A stretch of 64,000 bases of DNA. It comes from Shewanella sp. HN-41. GTDB taxonomy: Bacteria; Pseudomonadota; Gammaproteobacteria; Enterobacterales; Shewanellaceae. The DNA lies in NCBI RefSeq assembly GCF_000217915.1, contig NZ_AFOZ01000014.1:434001-498000 (forward strand), given 5' to 3'. The notes below the pieces were generated by a model. It saw nothing but the letters and a program-made list of their open reading frames with translations. It had not been told where the DNA came from and searched no databases. This document shows, in pieces, positions 15,818-25,675 of this stretch (the first letter of the stretch is position 1; every line of letters begins with the position of its first letter). The position numbers were made by a program, and so were the translations under genes.

Positions 15818-18800
15818 ATGTTGTCGCAGTTTTTCATTAAAAGACCGATATTTGCAGCCGTTTTGTCACTGCTATTTTTTATCTCAGGGGCGATCGCCGT
15901 TTGGCAACTGCCGATCACCGAATACCCTGAAGTTGTGCCGCCCACAGTAGTGGTGACTGCTAACTACCCAGGCGCTAACCCAAAAGTGATTGCCGAAACC
16001 GTTGCCTCGCCCTTAGAGCAAGAAATCAACGGCGTCGAAGACATGTTGTATATGTCATCGCAAGCCACCTCCGATGGCCGCATGACCTTGACCATCACCT
16101 TTGCGATTGGCACCGATGTGGATAGAGCGCAAACCCAAGTGCAGAGCCGAGTCGATCGCGCTATGCCACGTCTGCCGCAGGAAGTGCAACGCTTAGGTAT
16201 TGTCACCGAAAAATCATCGCCGGACCTGACCATGGTGGTGCATTTGTTGTCACCGGATAACCGTTACGACATGCTGTATCTGTCTAACTACGCGGCATTA
16301 AACGTAAAAGATGAGTTAGCACGCATCAAAGGTGTGGGCGCGGTACGCTTGTTTGGCGCTGGTGAATACAGCCTACGTATTTGGCTCGACCCGAATAAAG
16401 TTTCGGCTCTGGGTTTATCACCCGCGGACATTATTGCCGCCGTGCGTGAGCAAAACCAACAGGCCGCCGCCGGCAGTTTAGGGGCGCAGCCTAGCGGCAA
16501 TGCCGACTTTCAACTCCTGATCAACGTGAAAGGTCGTTTAACTGAACTGTCTGAATTTGAAGATATTATCATCAAAGTCGGTCAAAACGCTGAAGTGATC
16601 CGCCTAAAAGATGTCGCGCGAGTTGAATTAGGTGCAACCAGCTATGCACTGCGATCATTACTCGATAATAAGGATGCGGTGGCGATTCCTGTGTTCCAAG
16701 CATCGGGTTCTAATGCGATTCAGATTTCCGACGATGTGCGCGCCAAAATGGCTGAGTTGTCTCAGTCTTTCCCTGAAGGGCTAGAGTACGAAATCGTCTA
16801 CGATCCGACTGTCTTCGTGCGTGGCTCGATTGAAGCTGTGGTCAAAACCCTGCTCGAGGCTGTGTTGCTGGTGGTGTTAGTGGTAGTGCTGTTCTTGCAA
16901 ACGTGGCGCGCCTCGATCATCCCGCTGGTGGCTGTGCCTGTGTCTTTGGTCGGTACTTTTGCCTTTATGCATCTGCTCGGTTTCTCGTTAAACGCCCTAT
17001 CGCTGTTTGGTCTGGTGCTGGCCATCGGGATTGTGGTGGACGATGCGATTGTGGTCGTCGAAAACGTTGAGCGTAATATTGCCGCTGGTTTAAGCCCGAT
17101 TGCCGCGACACAAAAAGCGATGAAAGAAGTGACAGGCCCGATTGTGGCAACCACCTTAGTGCTGGCGGCGGTATTTATTCCAACGGCGTTTATGAGTGGC
17201 TTAACCGGGCAGTTCTATAAACAGTTTGCCTTGACTATCACTATTTCGACCTTTATCTCGGCCATTAACTCACTCACCTTGAGCCCTGCATTATCGGCTT
17301 TGCTGCTTAAAGGGCATGATGCGCCTAAAGATGGCCTCACAAGGTTAATGGATAAACTATTTGGTGGCTGGTTATTTACCCCTTTTAATCGTTTATTTAA
17401 TCGTGCATCAGACGGTTATGGCTATTTAGTGCGTAAGGTTATCCGTTTTGGTGGCATTATCGGCCTAGTGTATCTGGGTATGGTTGCGCTCACGGGCGTG
17501 CAATTTGCCAATACGCCAACGGGTTATGTGCCTGGCCAAGATAAACAGTATTTAGTGGCGTTTGCCCAGCTACCCGATGCAGCTTCCCTTGAACGTACGG
17601 ATACCGTGATCAAGAAGATGTCTGAGATTGCGCTTAATCACCCGGGTGTGGCGCACTCGATTGCCTTCCCTGGTCTTAGCATCAACGGTTTTACTAATAG
17701 TCCCAACTCAGGCGTGGTGTTTGTTGCGCTTGATGATTTTGAGTCGCGCAAGAGTCCTGAGCTGTCGGCCAATGCCATTGCTGGACAATTAAATCAGCAA
17801 TTTGCTGGTATTCAAGACGCGTTTATTGCCATCTTCCCGCCGCCACCTGTGCAAGGCCTCGGCACTATAGGAGGGTTCCGTCTGCAAATTCAAGACAGAG
17901 CCAACCTTGGTTATGAGGCCTTGTATCAGGTGACCCAACAAGTGATGTACAAGGCGTGGGCCGATCCTCAGTTAGCCGGAATTTTCTCCAGCTATCAGGT
18001 GAACGTGCCACAACTTGAACTGGATATAGATCGAACCAAAGCGAAACAGCAGGCAGTGTCGCTCGATCAAATTTTCCAGACATTACAAACCTATATGGGC
18101 TCAACCTATGTCAACGATTTCAATCGTTTCGGTCGAACCTATCAGGTAAATATGCAAGCCGATGAGGCCTTCCGTCAAAGCCCGCAGCAGATAAGTCAGC
18201 TTAAGGTGCCTAACGTGAATGGCGATATGATCCCCTTAGGCTCCTTTATCAATGTCAGCCAGAGCGCTGGGCCCGATCGCGTGATGCACTATAACGGCTT
18301 TACGACCGCTGAAATCAACGGTGGTCCTGCGCCGGGCGTGAGTACAGGTCAAGCACAGGCGGCGATTGAGAAAATCCTCGCCGAGACCTTGCCCATAGGT
18401 ATGACCTACGAGTGGACTGAGTTGACCTATCAGCAAATCTTAGCGGGTAACACAGGCTTGTTAGTCTTCCCGTTGGTGATCTTGTTAGTGTTTATGGTGC
18501 TGGCAGCCCAATATGAGAGTTTAAGCTTGCCATTGGCGATTATTTTAATTATCCCAATGACTTTACTCTCGGCGCTCAGTGGCGTGCTTATCTATGGTGG
18601 CGATAATAATATTTTCACCCAGATTGGTCTTATTGTCTTAGTCGGATTGGCAACCAAGAACGCTATTTTGATTGTGGAGTTTGCCAAAGAAAAACAAGAC
18701 CATGGTATGGAAGTCATGGAGTCAATTCTCGAGGCGGCGCGCTTAAGACTGCGCCCCATCCTGATGACCTCTATCGCCTTTATTATGGGAGTCGTGCCTA

Positions 18801-18967
18801 TGGTGTTCTCCACCGGGGCGGGCGCAGAAATGCGTCAGGCCATGGGCGTCGCGGTATTTGCCGGTATGATTGGGGTGACGTTGTTTGGCTTAATCCTAAC
18901 GCCATTGTTCTACTACGCGTTAGCTAAACGCGGTCGTCGCAAAGTAGAAGCATTGGCTGCGCAATAG
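15818..18967 (+). CDS. RND multidrug efflux pump permease (AcrB/MexF type, HAE1)
   Basis: A 1049-residue proton-driven resistance-nodulation-division pump, the usual HAE1 length. N-terminal FFIKRPIFAAVLSLLFFISG, the twin-Asp helix (IGIVVDDAIVVVENVERN) and repeated TM blocks near residues 335-500 and 875-1035 are seen, with two large periplasmic loops. It pairs with the adaptor directly upstream and ends at a strong terminator. Expression is likely controlled by the divergent TetR. Exports hydrophobic or amphiphilic drugs; the real substrate cannot be read from sequence. Confidence 0.93.
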   Translation: MLSQFFIKRPIFAAVLSLLFFISGAIAVWQLPITEYPEVVPPTVVVTANYPGANPKVIAETVASPLEQEINGVEDMLYMSSQATSDGRMTLTITFAIGTDVDRAQTQVQSRVDRAMPRLPQEVQRLGIVTEKSSPDLTMVVHLLSPDNRYDMLYLSNYAALNVKDELARIKGVGAVRLFGAGEYSLRIWLDPNKVSALGLSPADIIAAVREQNQQAAAGSLGAQPSGNADFQLLINVKGRLTELSEFEDIIIKVGQNAEVIRLKDVARVELGATSYALRSLLDNKDAVAIPVFQASGSNAIQISDDVRAKMAELSQSFPEGLEYEIVYDPTVFVRGSIEAVVKTLLEAVLLVVLVVVLFLQTWRASIIPLVAVPVSLVGTFAFMHLLGFSLNALSLFGLVLAIGIVVDDAIVVVENVERNIAAGLSPIAATQKAMKEVTGPIVATTLVLAAVFIPTAFMSGLTGQFYKQFALTITISTFISAINSLTLSPALSALLLKGHDAPKDGLTRLMDKLFGGWLFTPFNRLFNRASDGYGYLVRKVIRFGGIIGLVYLGMVALTGVQFANTPTGYVPGQDKQYLVAFAQLPDAASLERTDTVIKKMSEIALNHPGVAHSIAFPGLSINGFTNSPNSGVVFVALDDFESRKSPELSANAIAGQLNQQFAGIQDAFIAIFPPPPVQGLGTIGGFRLQIQDRANLGYEALYQVTQQVMYKAWADPQLAGIFSSYQVNVPQLELDIDRTKAKQQAVSLDQIFQTLQTYMGSTYVNDFNRFGRTYQVNMQADEAFRQSPQQISQLKVPNVNGDMIPLGSFINVSQSAGPDRVMHYNGFTTAEINGGPAPGVSTGQAQAAIEKILAETLPIGMTYEWTELTYQQILAGNTGLLVFPLVILLVFMVLAAQYESLSLPLAIILIIPMTLLSALSGVLIYGGDNNIFTQIGLIVLVGLATKNAILIVEFAKEKQDHGMEVMESILEAARLRLRPILMTSIAFIMGVVPMVFSTGAGAEMRQAMGVAVFAGMIGVTLFGLILTPLFYYALAKRGRRKVEALAAQ

Positions 18968-18993
18968 TTCTGCCTGTTCAACCTGTTAACAAT

Positions 18994-19022
18994 AAAAAGA
19001 CCTGCATTTGCAGGTCTTTTTT
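18994..19022 (+). terminator. Rho-independent terminator of the RND operon
   Basis: AAAAAGACCTGC, short loop, GCAGGTCTTTTTT, 27 bases after the pump stop codon. Confidence 0.88.
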
Positions 19023-19090
19023 CGCCTTTAGCGGCTAAATATTAAGGGAGTTACTATAGTTAGGCTAGCGCATTAAATCAGGGAAATTCG

Positions 19091-20359
19091 ATGAGTACTT
19101 TTCAGCCCCAAGAAATCCGCGTCAAAATTGATGTTCGGCATGCGCTGCTGGCCGTGGCGACCGTATTGGATTTTGTCGGTGTGGATGATTTACACCACGG
19201 TCATAGAGTGGCTTACATGGCTTACGAATGCGCCAATGTGCTGGGTTGGTCCGATGAAAAGAAGCAGTTTGCCTATTTTGCGGGGCTTATCCATGATTGC
19301 GGCGTCTCTTCCTCCGAAGAACACTTGCGTCTACTCAAATTAATGCAGCCGGAAGATGCAACTTCCCACAGTCGCCGCGGTTATGAGGCATTAGTGAAAT
19401 GCCCGATATTAGAACGCTTCGCCTTAACAGTGCTTTATCATCATACCCCTTGGCTTGAGCTGCAATCCCTCGATATTTCTGAATTTGACCGTGATATTGC
19501 CGCATTGATTTTTCTCTCGGATCGCACCGACTTTCTACGGGCGCGCTATACCCATGGTTGCCATGAAGAACTCATCACCCTCCATGAAGGCTTAGTCGCA
19601 GATAATTTGCGGGCACACAGTGAAGTTCTCTTCGAGCCTCAGATGGTATTGGCCATGTGCCAGTTAGTCAGCAAAGATGGCTTTTGGTACAACATGAATT
19701 CGGTCCATATTGAGCAAATGGCCTTGGATTTTGAAGTTAATCAGTTGTACGACAAAGAATTAGGTATTGAAGGCGTTAAACAGTTAGCCAGATTTCTGGC
19801 ACGGATTGTCGATGCTAAGAGCCCCTTTACCTTCCATCATTCGGATAAAGTTGCACTATTGGCAAAGCTTGTCGCCAAGGATTGCGGAGTATTGGATACC
19901 GATACCGAGTTACTGTTCGTCGCAGGGCTTTTGCATGATGTGGGTAAGCTTAAGACGCCTGACTTACTACTCCACAAGGACGGTAAGTTAACCAAGGAAG
20001 AATACTCGATCATTAAGCGCCATACAGTCGATACCGACCATACCTTAAAGAGTTTTTTTCCCAAGTCGGTGATTGGTGAGTGGGCTTCAAACCACCATGA
20101 GCGCCTCGATGGTTCGGGTTATCCCTTTAGTAAGCGGCAGGAACAGCTAGATCTACCTTCTCGCATTTTGGCTGTAGTTGATGTGTTTCAGGCGCTAACT
20201 CAAAAGCGTCCATATAGAGGTTCTTTACCGCTATCAGACATTTTTGACATTATGCAGCCTATGGTCGACAAAGGGCAGCTAGATGCTTATGTTTATAGCG
20301 TTTTGTTGGCTGATATAGATAATTTTTATCGACTTTCGACCCAAGAGTTTCAATCTTAG
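19091..20359 (+). CDS. Two-HD protein with C-terminal HD-GYP phosphodiesterase domain
   Basis: A 422-residue cytoplasmic protein with two HD-type domains. The N-terminal half (about 10-190) has HGHRVAYM and AGLIHDCG but a reduced motif set. The C-terminal half (about 230-410) has HHSDKV, AGLLHDVGKLKTPDLLL, HTVDTDH, NHHERLDGSGYP and DVFQALTQKRPY: a full HD-GYP set. HD-GYP proteins hydrolyse c-di-GMP (or cGAMP). No membrane segment or sensory domain is visible, so the first HD domain is perhaps the regulatory part. Single gene after the RND terminator. Confidence 0.87.
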   Translation: MSTFQPQEIRVKIDVRHALLAVATVLDFVGVDDLHHGHRVAYMAYECANVLGWSDEKKQFAYFAGLIHDCGVSSSEEHLRLLKLMQPEDATSHSRRGYEALVKCPILERFALTVLYHHTPWLELQSLDISEFDRDIAALIFLSDRTDFLRARYTHGCHEELITLHEGLVADNLRAHSEVLFEPQMVLAMCQLVSKDGFWYNMNSVHIEQMALDFEVNQLYDKELGIEGVKQLARFLARIVDAKSPFTFHHSDKVALLAKLVAKDCGVLDTDTELLFVAGLLHDVGKLKTPDLLLHKDGKLTKEEYSIIKRHTVDTDHTLKSFFPKSVIGEWASNHHERLDGSGYPFSKRQEQLDLPSRILAVVDVFQALTQKRPYRGSLPLSDIFDIMQPMVDKGQLDAYVYSVLLADIDNFYRLSTQEFQS

Positions 20360-20383
20360 CGATCAGTAGCGTTAGGTTGGCGG

Positions 20384-20857
20384 TTAGAGCAGTAGGGGTT
20401 GGTCAATGGGATAAAACTGAGTTGCTGCATCAATCAATGATTTTGCAGTGAGTGATGGCACGCCATACACCTCAGCTTCAACACCATATTTTTGCGTTAT
20501 CTTATCAAGTAAAAGTGAGAAGTCCCCATCGCCTGAAAGGAGTATCACAGTGTCCACATCGGGGGCAGCTTCTAAAACATCAATCGTGATACCGACATCC
20601 CAATCTCCCTTGGCTGAGCCGTCGCTACGTTGAATAAAGGGTTTCAGCTTCAACTCAAAGCCGATATGCCTTAAGGCATCTTGAAACTTTAACTGGCCAT
20701 CATCTCCGCGATGAATGGCATAAGCCACAGCACTGACAATTTCCCCCTGTGCACTCAAGTGTTGCCAGAGTTTGCGATAATTAAACTGGCGCTGATAGGC
20801 CTCGCGGCAGGTGTAATAGATATTTTGTACATCGACAAAGAGGGCGATTTTCTTCAA
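20384..20857 (-). CDS. NYN domain (LabA/DUF88-type) protein
   Basis: A 157-residue NYN-domain protein, a PIN-like nuclease fold. Acidic residues typical of the active site are visible: FVDVQNIYY at the N-terminus, WDVGITIDVLE in the middle and LLSGDGDFSLLLDKI. Family members are suspected RNases. The start is a TTG at 20857 without a clear ribosome-binding site, so expression may be low. It converges with the HD-GYP gene, with 24 bases between them. Confidence 0.85.
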   Translation of the reverse strand: MKKIALFVDVQNIYYTCREAYQRQFNYRKLWQHLSAQGEIVSAVAYAIHRGDDGQLKFQDALRHIGFELKLKPFIQRSDGSAKGDWDVGITIDVLEAAPDVDTVILLSGDGDFSLLLDKITQKYGVEAEVYGVPSLTAKSLIDAATQFYPIDQPLLL

Positions 20858-20997
20858 GGGATTTGTATATTGCTATCTGGGGGAAGACTCCCCGCACTAT
20901 AGCACAGCAAGATGGTAAAGGGCGCGAAAGGGGAATATTCACACTTGGTGTAACGGATTACCGCCTTTGAGTTGTACCAGAGGTATTTGAACTTCCG

Positions 20998-21130
20998 CTA
21001 AACGCCAGAGGATTTAAAGTATTGTGCCGGAGTGGTGCCAGTATATTGTTTAAAGAAGCTGATAAAGGCGCTGTCGCTGTTGTGCGTCGTGCAGATCTTG
21101 TAGGTTGGACAGAACGTAGAGGTAACTCTT
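20998..21130 (-). pseudogene. Relic of an AraC-family regulator (C-terminal HTH end)
   Basis: On the minus strand the frame ending at TAG 20998-21000 encodes HNSDSAFISFFKQYTGTTPA followed by QYFKSSGV. This matches the last helix-turn-helix of AraC/XylS regulators (typically DSAFIRAFKRWTGTSPSQYR). Upstream the frame continues briefly without any recognisable regulator sequence or start codon. It is the tail of a lost gene, just downstream of the second RND system, which it may once have regulated. Confidence 0.65.
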
Positions 21131-21144
21131 CTGAAACCTAAATG

Positions 21145-21176
21145 AAAAAGCCAAGGGATGGCTCCCTTGGCTTTTA
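21145..21176 (-). terminator. Rho-independent terminator of the second RND operon
   Basis: AAAAGCCAAGGG and CCCTTGGCTTTT form a 12-bp stem with a 6-base loop, 49 bases past the minus-strand pump stop codon. Confidence 0.88.
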
Positions 21177-21224
21177 TGATCTAAGCAAACGCGTTATTCA
21201 CACTGTTTTACATACAGCGATAAA

Positions 21225-24200
21225 TTAGGCTTTGGCCGTTTGTTCCTGTTGTTTGGCGGCCTCTTGTGCTGCTAATTCTTGAGCTTTAATGGCAGCTTCG
21301 AGTTTCGCTTCAACATAACCCGGTGAATGGGTGGCGGCCGAGATTAAACGGTACATCGCCGGGATCACGAACAGGGTTACAAAGGTCGCGAAGGCCATAC
21401 CGAAGAACACCACTGTACCCACCGCGATACGGCTCTCTGAGCCCGCGCCCGTCGAGAAAATCAGTGGAATGGCCCCAACTAAGGTAGTGAAGGCCGTCAT
21501 TAAGATCGGACGTAACCGACGGGTCGAAGCATCGATAATGGCCTTATCCAGTGCCAAACCTCGGTCACGCAGTTGGTTGGCAAACTCGACGATCAAGATA
21601 CCATTTTTGGTCACCATACCAATCAACATGATCATGCCGATCTGGCTATAGATGTTAATGCCTTGACTGGTCACTAGCAGGCCGAGGAAACCGCCGAATA
21701 CCCCCATAGGCACGGTAAACATCACCACTAAGGGGTTGATAAAGCTTTCAAATTGCGCTGCTAATACTAAATAAGCTACCAGTAGTGCGAGACCGAACAC
21801 AATCAGAATACTGCTCTGGTTTTCTTTAAAGTCCTTAGATTCGCCCGTATAACCGATGGAAATATCCTTAGGCAATAGCTCAATGGCCTTGCTATCCAAA
21901 AACTTCAATGCTTCGCCCAAGGTGTAACCTTTGCTGATGTTGGCCTTTAAGGTAATCGACTTTTGCTTATTGGTGTGGCTGAGTTTTTGCGCCGAGGCCA
22001 CTTCTTCGATATGGGTTACTGTATCGAGCGTGACTAACTCGCCCTTGGCCGAGCGCATATAGATCTGACTCAAATCGCCGACGTTATTAAAGCTATTTTC
22101 GTCGCCCCGCAGATACACATCGTATTCTTCGCCTCGGTCGACATAGGTGGTCTCTTTACGACCGCCTAGCATGACCTCTAAGGTTTGTGAGACTTCATCG
22201 ACGCTGATCCCAAGCTCCGCCGCACGTTCTTTATCGACGGTAACAATCAACTCTGGTGTGGTTTCGGCGTAGTCTAAATCCGCGCCTTCCATCATAGGGC
22301 TGGCGTTGGCTTCTTCTTTTAATACCTGTGCCCATTTAAACAGTTCGGCATAATCTGAGCCGCCGAGCACAAATTGTACGGGTTCACTCGATTGCCCCCT
22401 AAAACCTGGCATCATAGGGCGAACCATCACATCGGGAATATCTTTCAAAGCGTTGCTGATAATGCCCAGAGCCTGCTGCGCCGTCACATGACGACGCTCC
22501 CAGTCCTCTAGCTGCATGATCACAAAGCCCGTTTGATCGCCCGCGCGGCCACCAAACGCCGGAGCTTGCACGCTGAAGGACCGCAATACGCCTTGGCCGA
22601 GGAGGGGCATCAGTCGGTCTTCGACTATGTCCATGTTTGCCGTCATTCGGTTATAACTGGTTCCTTCGGCGCCTTTAACGAAGGCGAACAGTACGCCGCG
22701 GTCTTCCTGCGGCGCTAGTTGTGATGGTACCTGTTGCATCAACCATACACTGCCGCCGACACAGGCGAGGATCACCAGTGGCGCCAGTAATCTAAAGCGA
22801 ATGGCATGGGTGACTCCACCGCGGTAAACCCTTTCCATGCGCGCAAAACCACTGTCAACGAAACGATTGAAACGGTTCGGTTTAACATTGGCTTTCAGGA
22901 GCTTACTGCTAAGCACTGGGGTTAAGGTTAAAGCGATTAAAGATGAGAACAGTACTGAAACCGCCAGCATCACCGAGAACTCGGTAAAGAGTAAACCCAC
23001 CATGCCCTCCATAAAGGAGATTGGTAGAAACACCATTACCAATACCGCAGTAGTGGCCACGACCGCAAAGCCCACTTCCCGCGTGCCTTTGTAAGCGGCA
23101 AGCAGCGGCTCTTCACCGCGCTCAATATGGTGGAAAATATTCTCAACCACCACGATGGCATCGTCGACGACGAGGCCAATCGCTAGGATTAATGCCATGA
23201 GAGTCAATAGGTTAATAGAATAACCAAACATATTGGCGGCGATAAAGGCCGAGATCAGTGACACGGGCACTGTCACTGCGGGGATAAGCGTGGCTCTTAC
23301 TTGTCCGATAAAGATATACAGCACTAATACCACAAGGGCACCGGTGACATAGAGGGTGTTGTAGACTTCATTAATCGAGCGGTCAATAAACACTGTTGAG
23401 TCAAAATCGACCACGAGACTCGTGCCTTCGGGCAAAAAGTCTTGAATTCTATCGACTTCTTTATGGACTTCCTGTGCTACCACTAAAGGGTTTGCATCGG
23501 ACTGAGTGATCACCCCTAAACTTAAGTTAACGATACCATCACTCTTAAAGGTGGAGTTTTCGTTCTGCGCGCCAACGGCAACATCGGCTACATCTTTTAA
23601 ATAGATAGGCGTGCCATCGCTGGCGGTACGTACCACTAAGTAATCAAAATCCTTAGGTGTGTAGTAGAGCCGTTTGGTCCTTACCGACATCACTGTGGTG
23701 TCATTACGCACTTGGCCGCCGGGAGTTTCGACGTTTTCTTTACGCAGCGCGTTAGTAATGTCGGTGACTGTGACATTGCGTCCCGCCATCTGCTCGGGTC
23801 TGAGCTTGACGTACATGACCTTGTAGAGGCCGCCTGAGATGCTAATCGAACTCACGCCGCTGATCAGGCTAAATCTGTCTTCTAATACCCGCTGGGCGTA
23901 ATCGGTGAGTTGGGTTCGGTCCATCACACTCGAGCTTAAATTCACATAGACAGAGGGCTCGCCGGAACCATTGTCCTTAGAAACCACGGGATCGTTGGCA
24001 TCCTCGGGCAAGCGGCGCTGGGCACGGGCCACGGCGTCACGCACATCACTCACCCCTTCGGTTAAGTTCCAACCGAGCAGGAATTTAACCGTGATCCGTG
24101 AGCTGCCATTGCGGGTAGTGGAAGTGATCTCATCGATACCACTGATCCCCGTCAGTTCATCTTCGAGGGTCTTAGTGATTTGGCTTTCCATGATGGCGGC

Positions 24201-24365
24201 CGAGGCGCCGGAGTAACTGGTACTGACGGTCACCACAGGGCTTTCGACATCGGGCATTTCCCGCACCGAGAGCTTAGTGAAGGACACTAAGCCGAAGACG
24301 CACAGCAGTAGGCTTAAAACGATAGCGACGACGGGGCGCTTAACTGAAACATCGGACAGCCACAT
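21225..24365 (-). CDS. RND efflux pump permease (second system)
   Basis: A 1046-residue HAE1-type RND pump: MWLSDVSVKRPVVAIVLSLL at the start, the twin-Asp helix (IGLVVDDAIVVVENIFHH), and two TM blocks around 335-495 and 860-1020. The C-terminal 25 residues are an Ala/Gln/Glu-rich tail. The start codon overlaps the adaptor stop by one base (TAATG), so translation is coupled. Sequence and the partner resemble MexK/VexF-like pumps that use a non-lipoprotein adaptor. No outer-membrane channel gene is adjacent. Confidence 0.92.
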   Translation of the reverse strand: MWLSDVSVKRPVVAIVLSLLLCVFGLVSFTKLSVREMPDVESPVVTVSTSYSGASAAIMESQITKTLEDELTGISGIDEITSTTRNGSSRITVKFLLGWNLTEGVSDVRDAVARAQRRLPEDANDPVVSKDNGSGEPSVYVNLSSSVMDRTQLTDYAQRVLEDRFSLISGVSSISISGGLYKVMYVKLRPEQMAGRNVTVTDITNALRKENVETPGGQVRNDTTVMSVRTKRLYYTPKDFDYLVVRTASDGTPIYLKDVADVAVGAQNENSTFKSDGIVNLSLGVITQSDANPLVVAQEVHKEVDRIQDFLPEGTSLVVDFDSTVFIDRSINEVYNTLYVTGALVVLVLYIFIGQVRATLIPAVTVPVSLISAFIAANMFGYSINLLTLMALILAIGLVVDDAIVVVENIFHHIERGEEPLLAAYKGTREVGFAVVATTAVLVMVFLPISFMEGMVGLLFTEFSVMLAVSVLFSSLIALTLTPVLSSKLLKANVKPNRFNRFVDSGFARMERVYRGGVTHAIRFRLLAPLVILACVGGSVWLMQQVPSQLAPQEDRGVLFAFVKGAEGTSYNRMTANMDIVEDRLMPLLGQGVLRSFSVQAPAFGGRAGDQTGFVIMQLEDWERRHVTAQQALGIISNALKDIPDVMVRPMMPGFRGQSSEPVQFVLGGSDYAELFKWAQVLKEEANASPMMEGADLDYAETTPELIVTVDKERAAELGISVDEVSQTLEVMLGGRKETTYVDRGEEYDVYLRGDENSFNNVGDLSQIYMRSAKGELVTLDTVTHIEEVASAQKLSHTNKQKSITLKANISKGYTLGEALKFLDSKAIELLPKDISIGYTGESKDFKENQSSILIVFGLALLVAYLVLAAQFESFINPLVVMFTVPMGVFGGFLGLLVTSQGINIYSQIGMIMLIGMVTKNGILIVEFANQLRDRGLALDKAIIDASTRRLRPILMTAFTTLVGAIPLIFSTGAGSESRIAVGTVVFFGMAFATFVTLFVIPAMYRLISAATHSPGYVEAKLEAAIKAQELAAQEAAKQQEQTAKA

Positions 24366-25477
24366 TATTTGCTCTCCGTTGCTTTAACGTCTGATTGGAC
24401 CGTAGGGTTATTACCAGTGTTCTTTGCTTCGAGGGCGACTTCATTGATTTTTAAACCATCGCGCATATTCACTAGCCCTTGAACTACCACTTTATCGCCA
24501 ATCTTAAGGCCACTCTCGATAAGCACTTGATCGCCAACGCGTGCGCCTAGAATCACTTCGGTGCGGTGGGCAATATGATTGTCTGCGACTATATAGACAT
24601 AGCGTTTGGTTCCCGAGTACTCCAAAGCCTGTACTGGCACAATAGGTGCCGAAATCGGCGGGAAGGTGATGGTGGATGACATCATCATGCCGGGTTTTAA
24701 GCGGTTTTTTGCGTTTTCAAATTGCACACGGATCTTCAGGTTTAAGGTTTCTTCATTCACGCGGGGATCGATGGCGATCACTTTGCCAATAAAGGTTTCG
24801 CCTGGCCAAGCACGGCTGGTGGCCGAGACGGGCATGCCAATGCTCAGCTGTGATAGAAAATGTTCCGGCACTTGTAGGTCGAGTCGCATGCTGGATAAAT
24901 CATCCAGCGTCATCAACTCAGTGCCTATGCTTACCATTTTGCCTTCACTGAAATTAATCAGGCCAGTTTTTCCGGCAAAGGGGGCGATCAGTGAATGGTA
25001 ATGTAAGTCTGCCTGCGCCGAGGCGAGTCGCGCTCTGGCGATATCGACACTGGCCTTTTGGGCATCGATCTCGGTTTGGGTGATGGCGTTGCGGCTGATG
25101 AGTTTTTCAAATTCCCTAAGTTTTCGGGTTTCATCATTTAAAAAGGCATTGGCTTCGGCTATGGCGGCTTGGGCCTTCATATCATCGAGTTCGATAAGCA
25201 GTTGGCCTTGCTTAACCGATTGGTTAGAAGTGACAGCTATTTGTTTAATTTTCCCGGTCACCTGCGGCGCGATCACTACGGCACGCTCGGCGGCGAGTTT
25301 ACCGATTAATGAAATGGATTGTGCTAGTGGGTGCTCGACCACTTCACCCGTGACCACGGGAACTGTGCGCATTAAATGGGGGGCACTTTCGGGTTTCGCC
25401 GCTTGCAATACATCACTAAAACTCACAGCGGTGGCAACCGCTGCAATTAAGGCAATGGCTATTATGGTTTTTTTCAT
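24365..25477 (-). CDS. RND efflux periplasmic adaptor (second system)
   Basis: A 370-residue adaptor with an N-terminal signal or anchor (MKKTIIAIALIAAVATAVSF) and no lipobox. The barrel-sandwich halves (VVIAPQVTGKIKQIAVTSNQ and YHSLIAPFAGKTGLINFSEG) flank a helical hairpin (about 100-140). The start at 25477 is preferred because the signal peptide begins there; the upstream TTG at 25498 adds seven polar residues. First gene of a two-gene unit with the pump. No regulator gene is intact nearby; an AraC-type relic lies past the pump. Confidence 0.9.
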   Translation of the reverse strand: MKKTIIAIALIAAVATAVSFSDVLQAAKPESAPHLMRTVPVVTGEVVEHPLAQSISLIGKLAAERAVVIAPQVTGKIKQIAVTSNQSVKQGQLLIELDDMKAQAAIAEANAFLNDETRKLREFEKLISRNAITQTEIDAQKASVDIARARLASAQADLHYHSLIAPFAGKTGLINFSEGKMVSIGTELMTLDDLSSMRLDLQVPEHFLSQLSIGMPVSATSRAWPGETFIGKVIAIDPRVNEETLNLKIRVQFENAKNRLKPGMMMSSTITFPPISAPIVPVQALEYSGTKRYVYIVADNHIAHRTEVILGARVGDQVLIESGLKIGDKVVVQGLVNMRDGLKINEVALEAKNTGNNPTVQSDVKATESK

Positions 25478-25675
25478 TGTAATGATTATCTCGCACAAAG
25501 ACGGTTAAGAGGTGATAGCGCTTTAGGCGCTATTCTAGTGAATAACCGGCGGCTAGTGGGTAAAAGTTTGTAAAGTTAACTACTAGAAAGTGAAAGAAAT
25601 TGTGTTTTTTGTAAGTAGAGCACGCTTTCATTTTTTTGACACTCTCACCAAGGGTAAAATGGCTTACTCCTGAGG

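Larger units (their letters stand above)
20858..21224. other. Gene-poor spacer holding a regulator relic and a terminator
   Basis: No intact gene. The stretch contains the AraC-type relic at 20998-21130 and the terminator at 21145-21176; the rest shows nothing recognisable. Confidence 0.6.
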
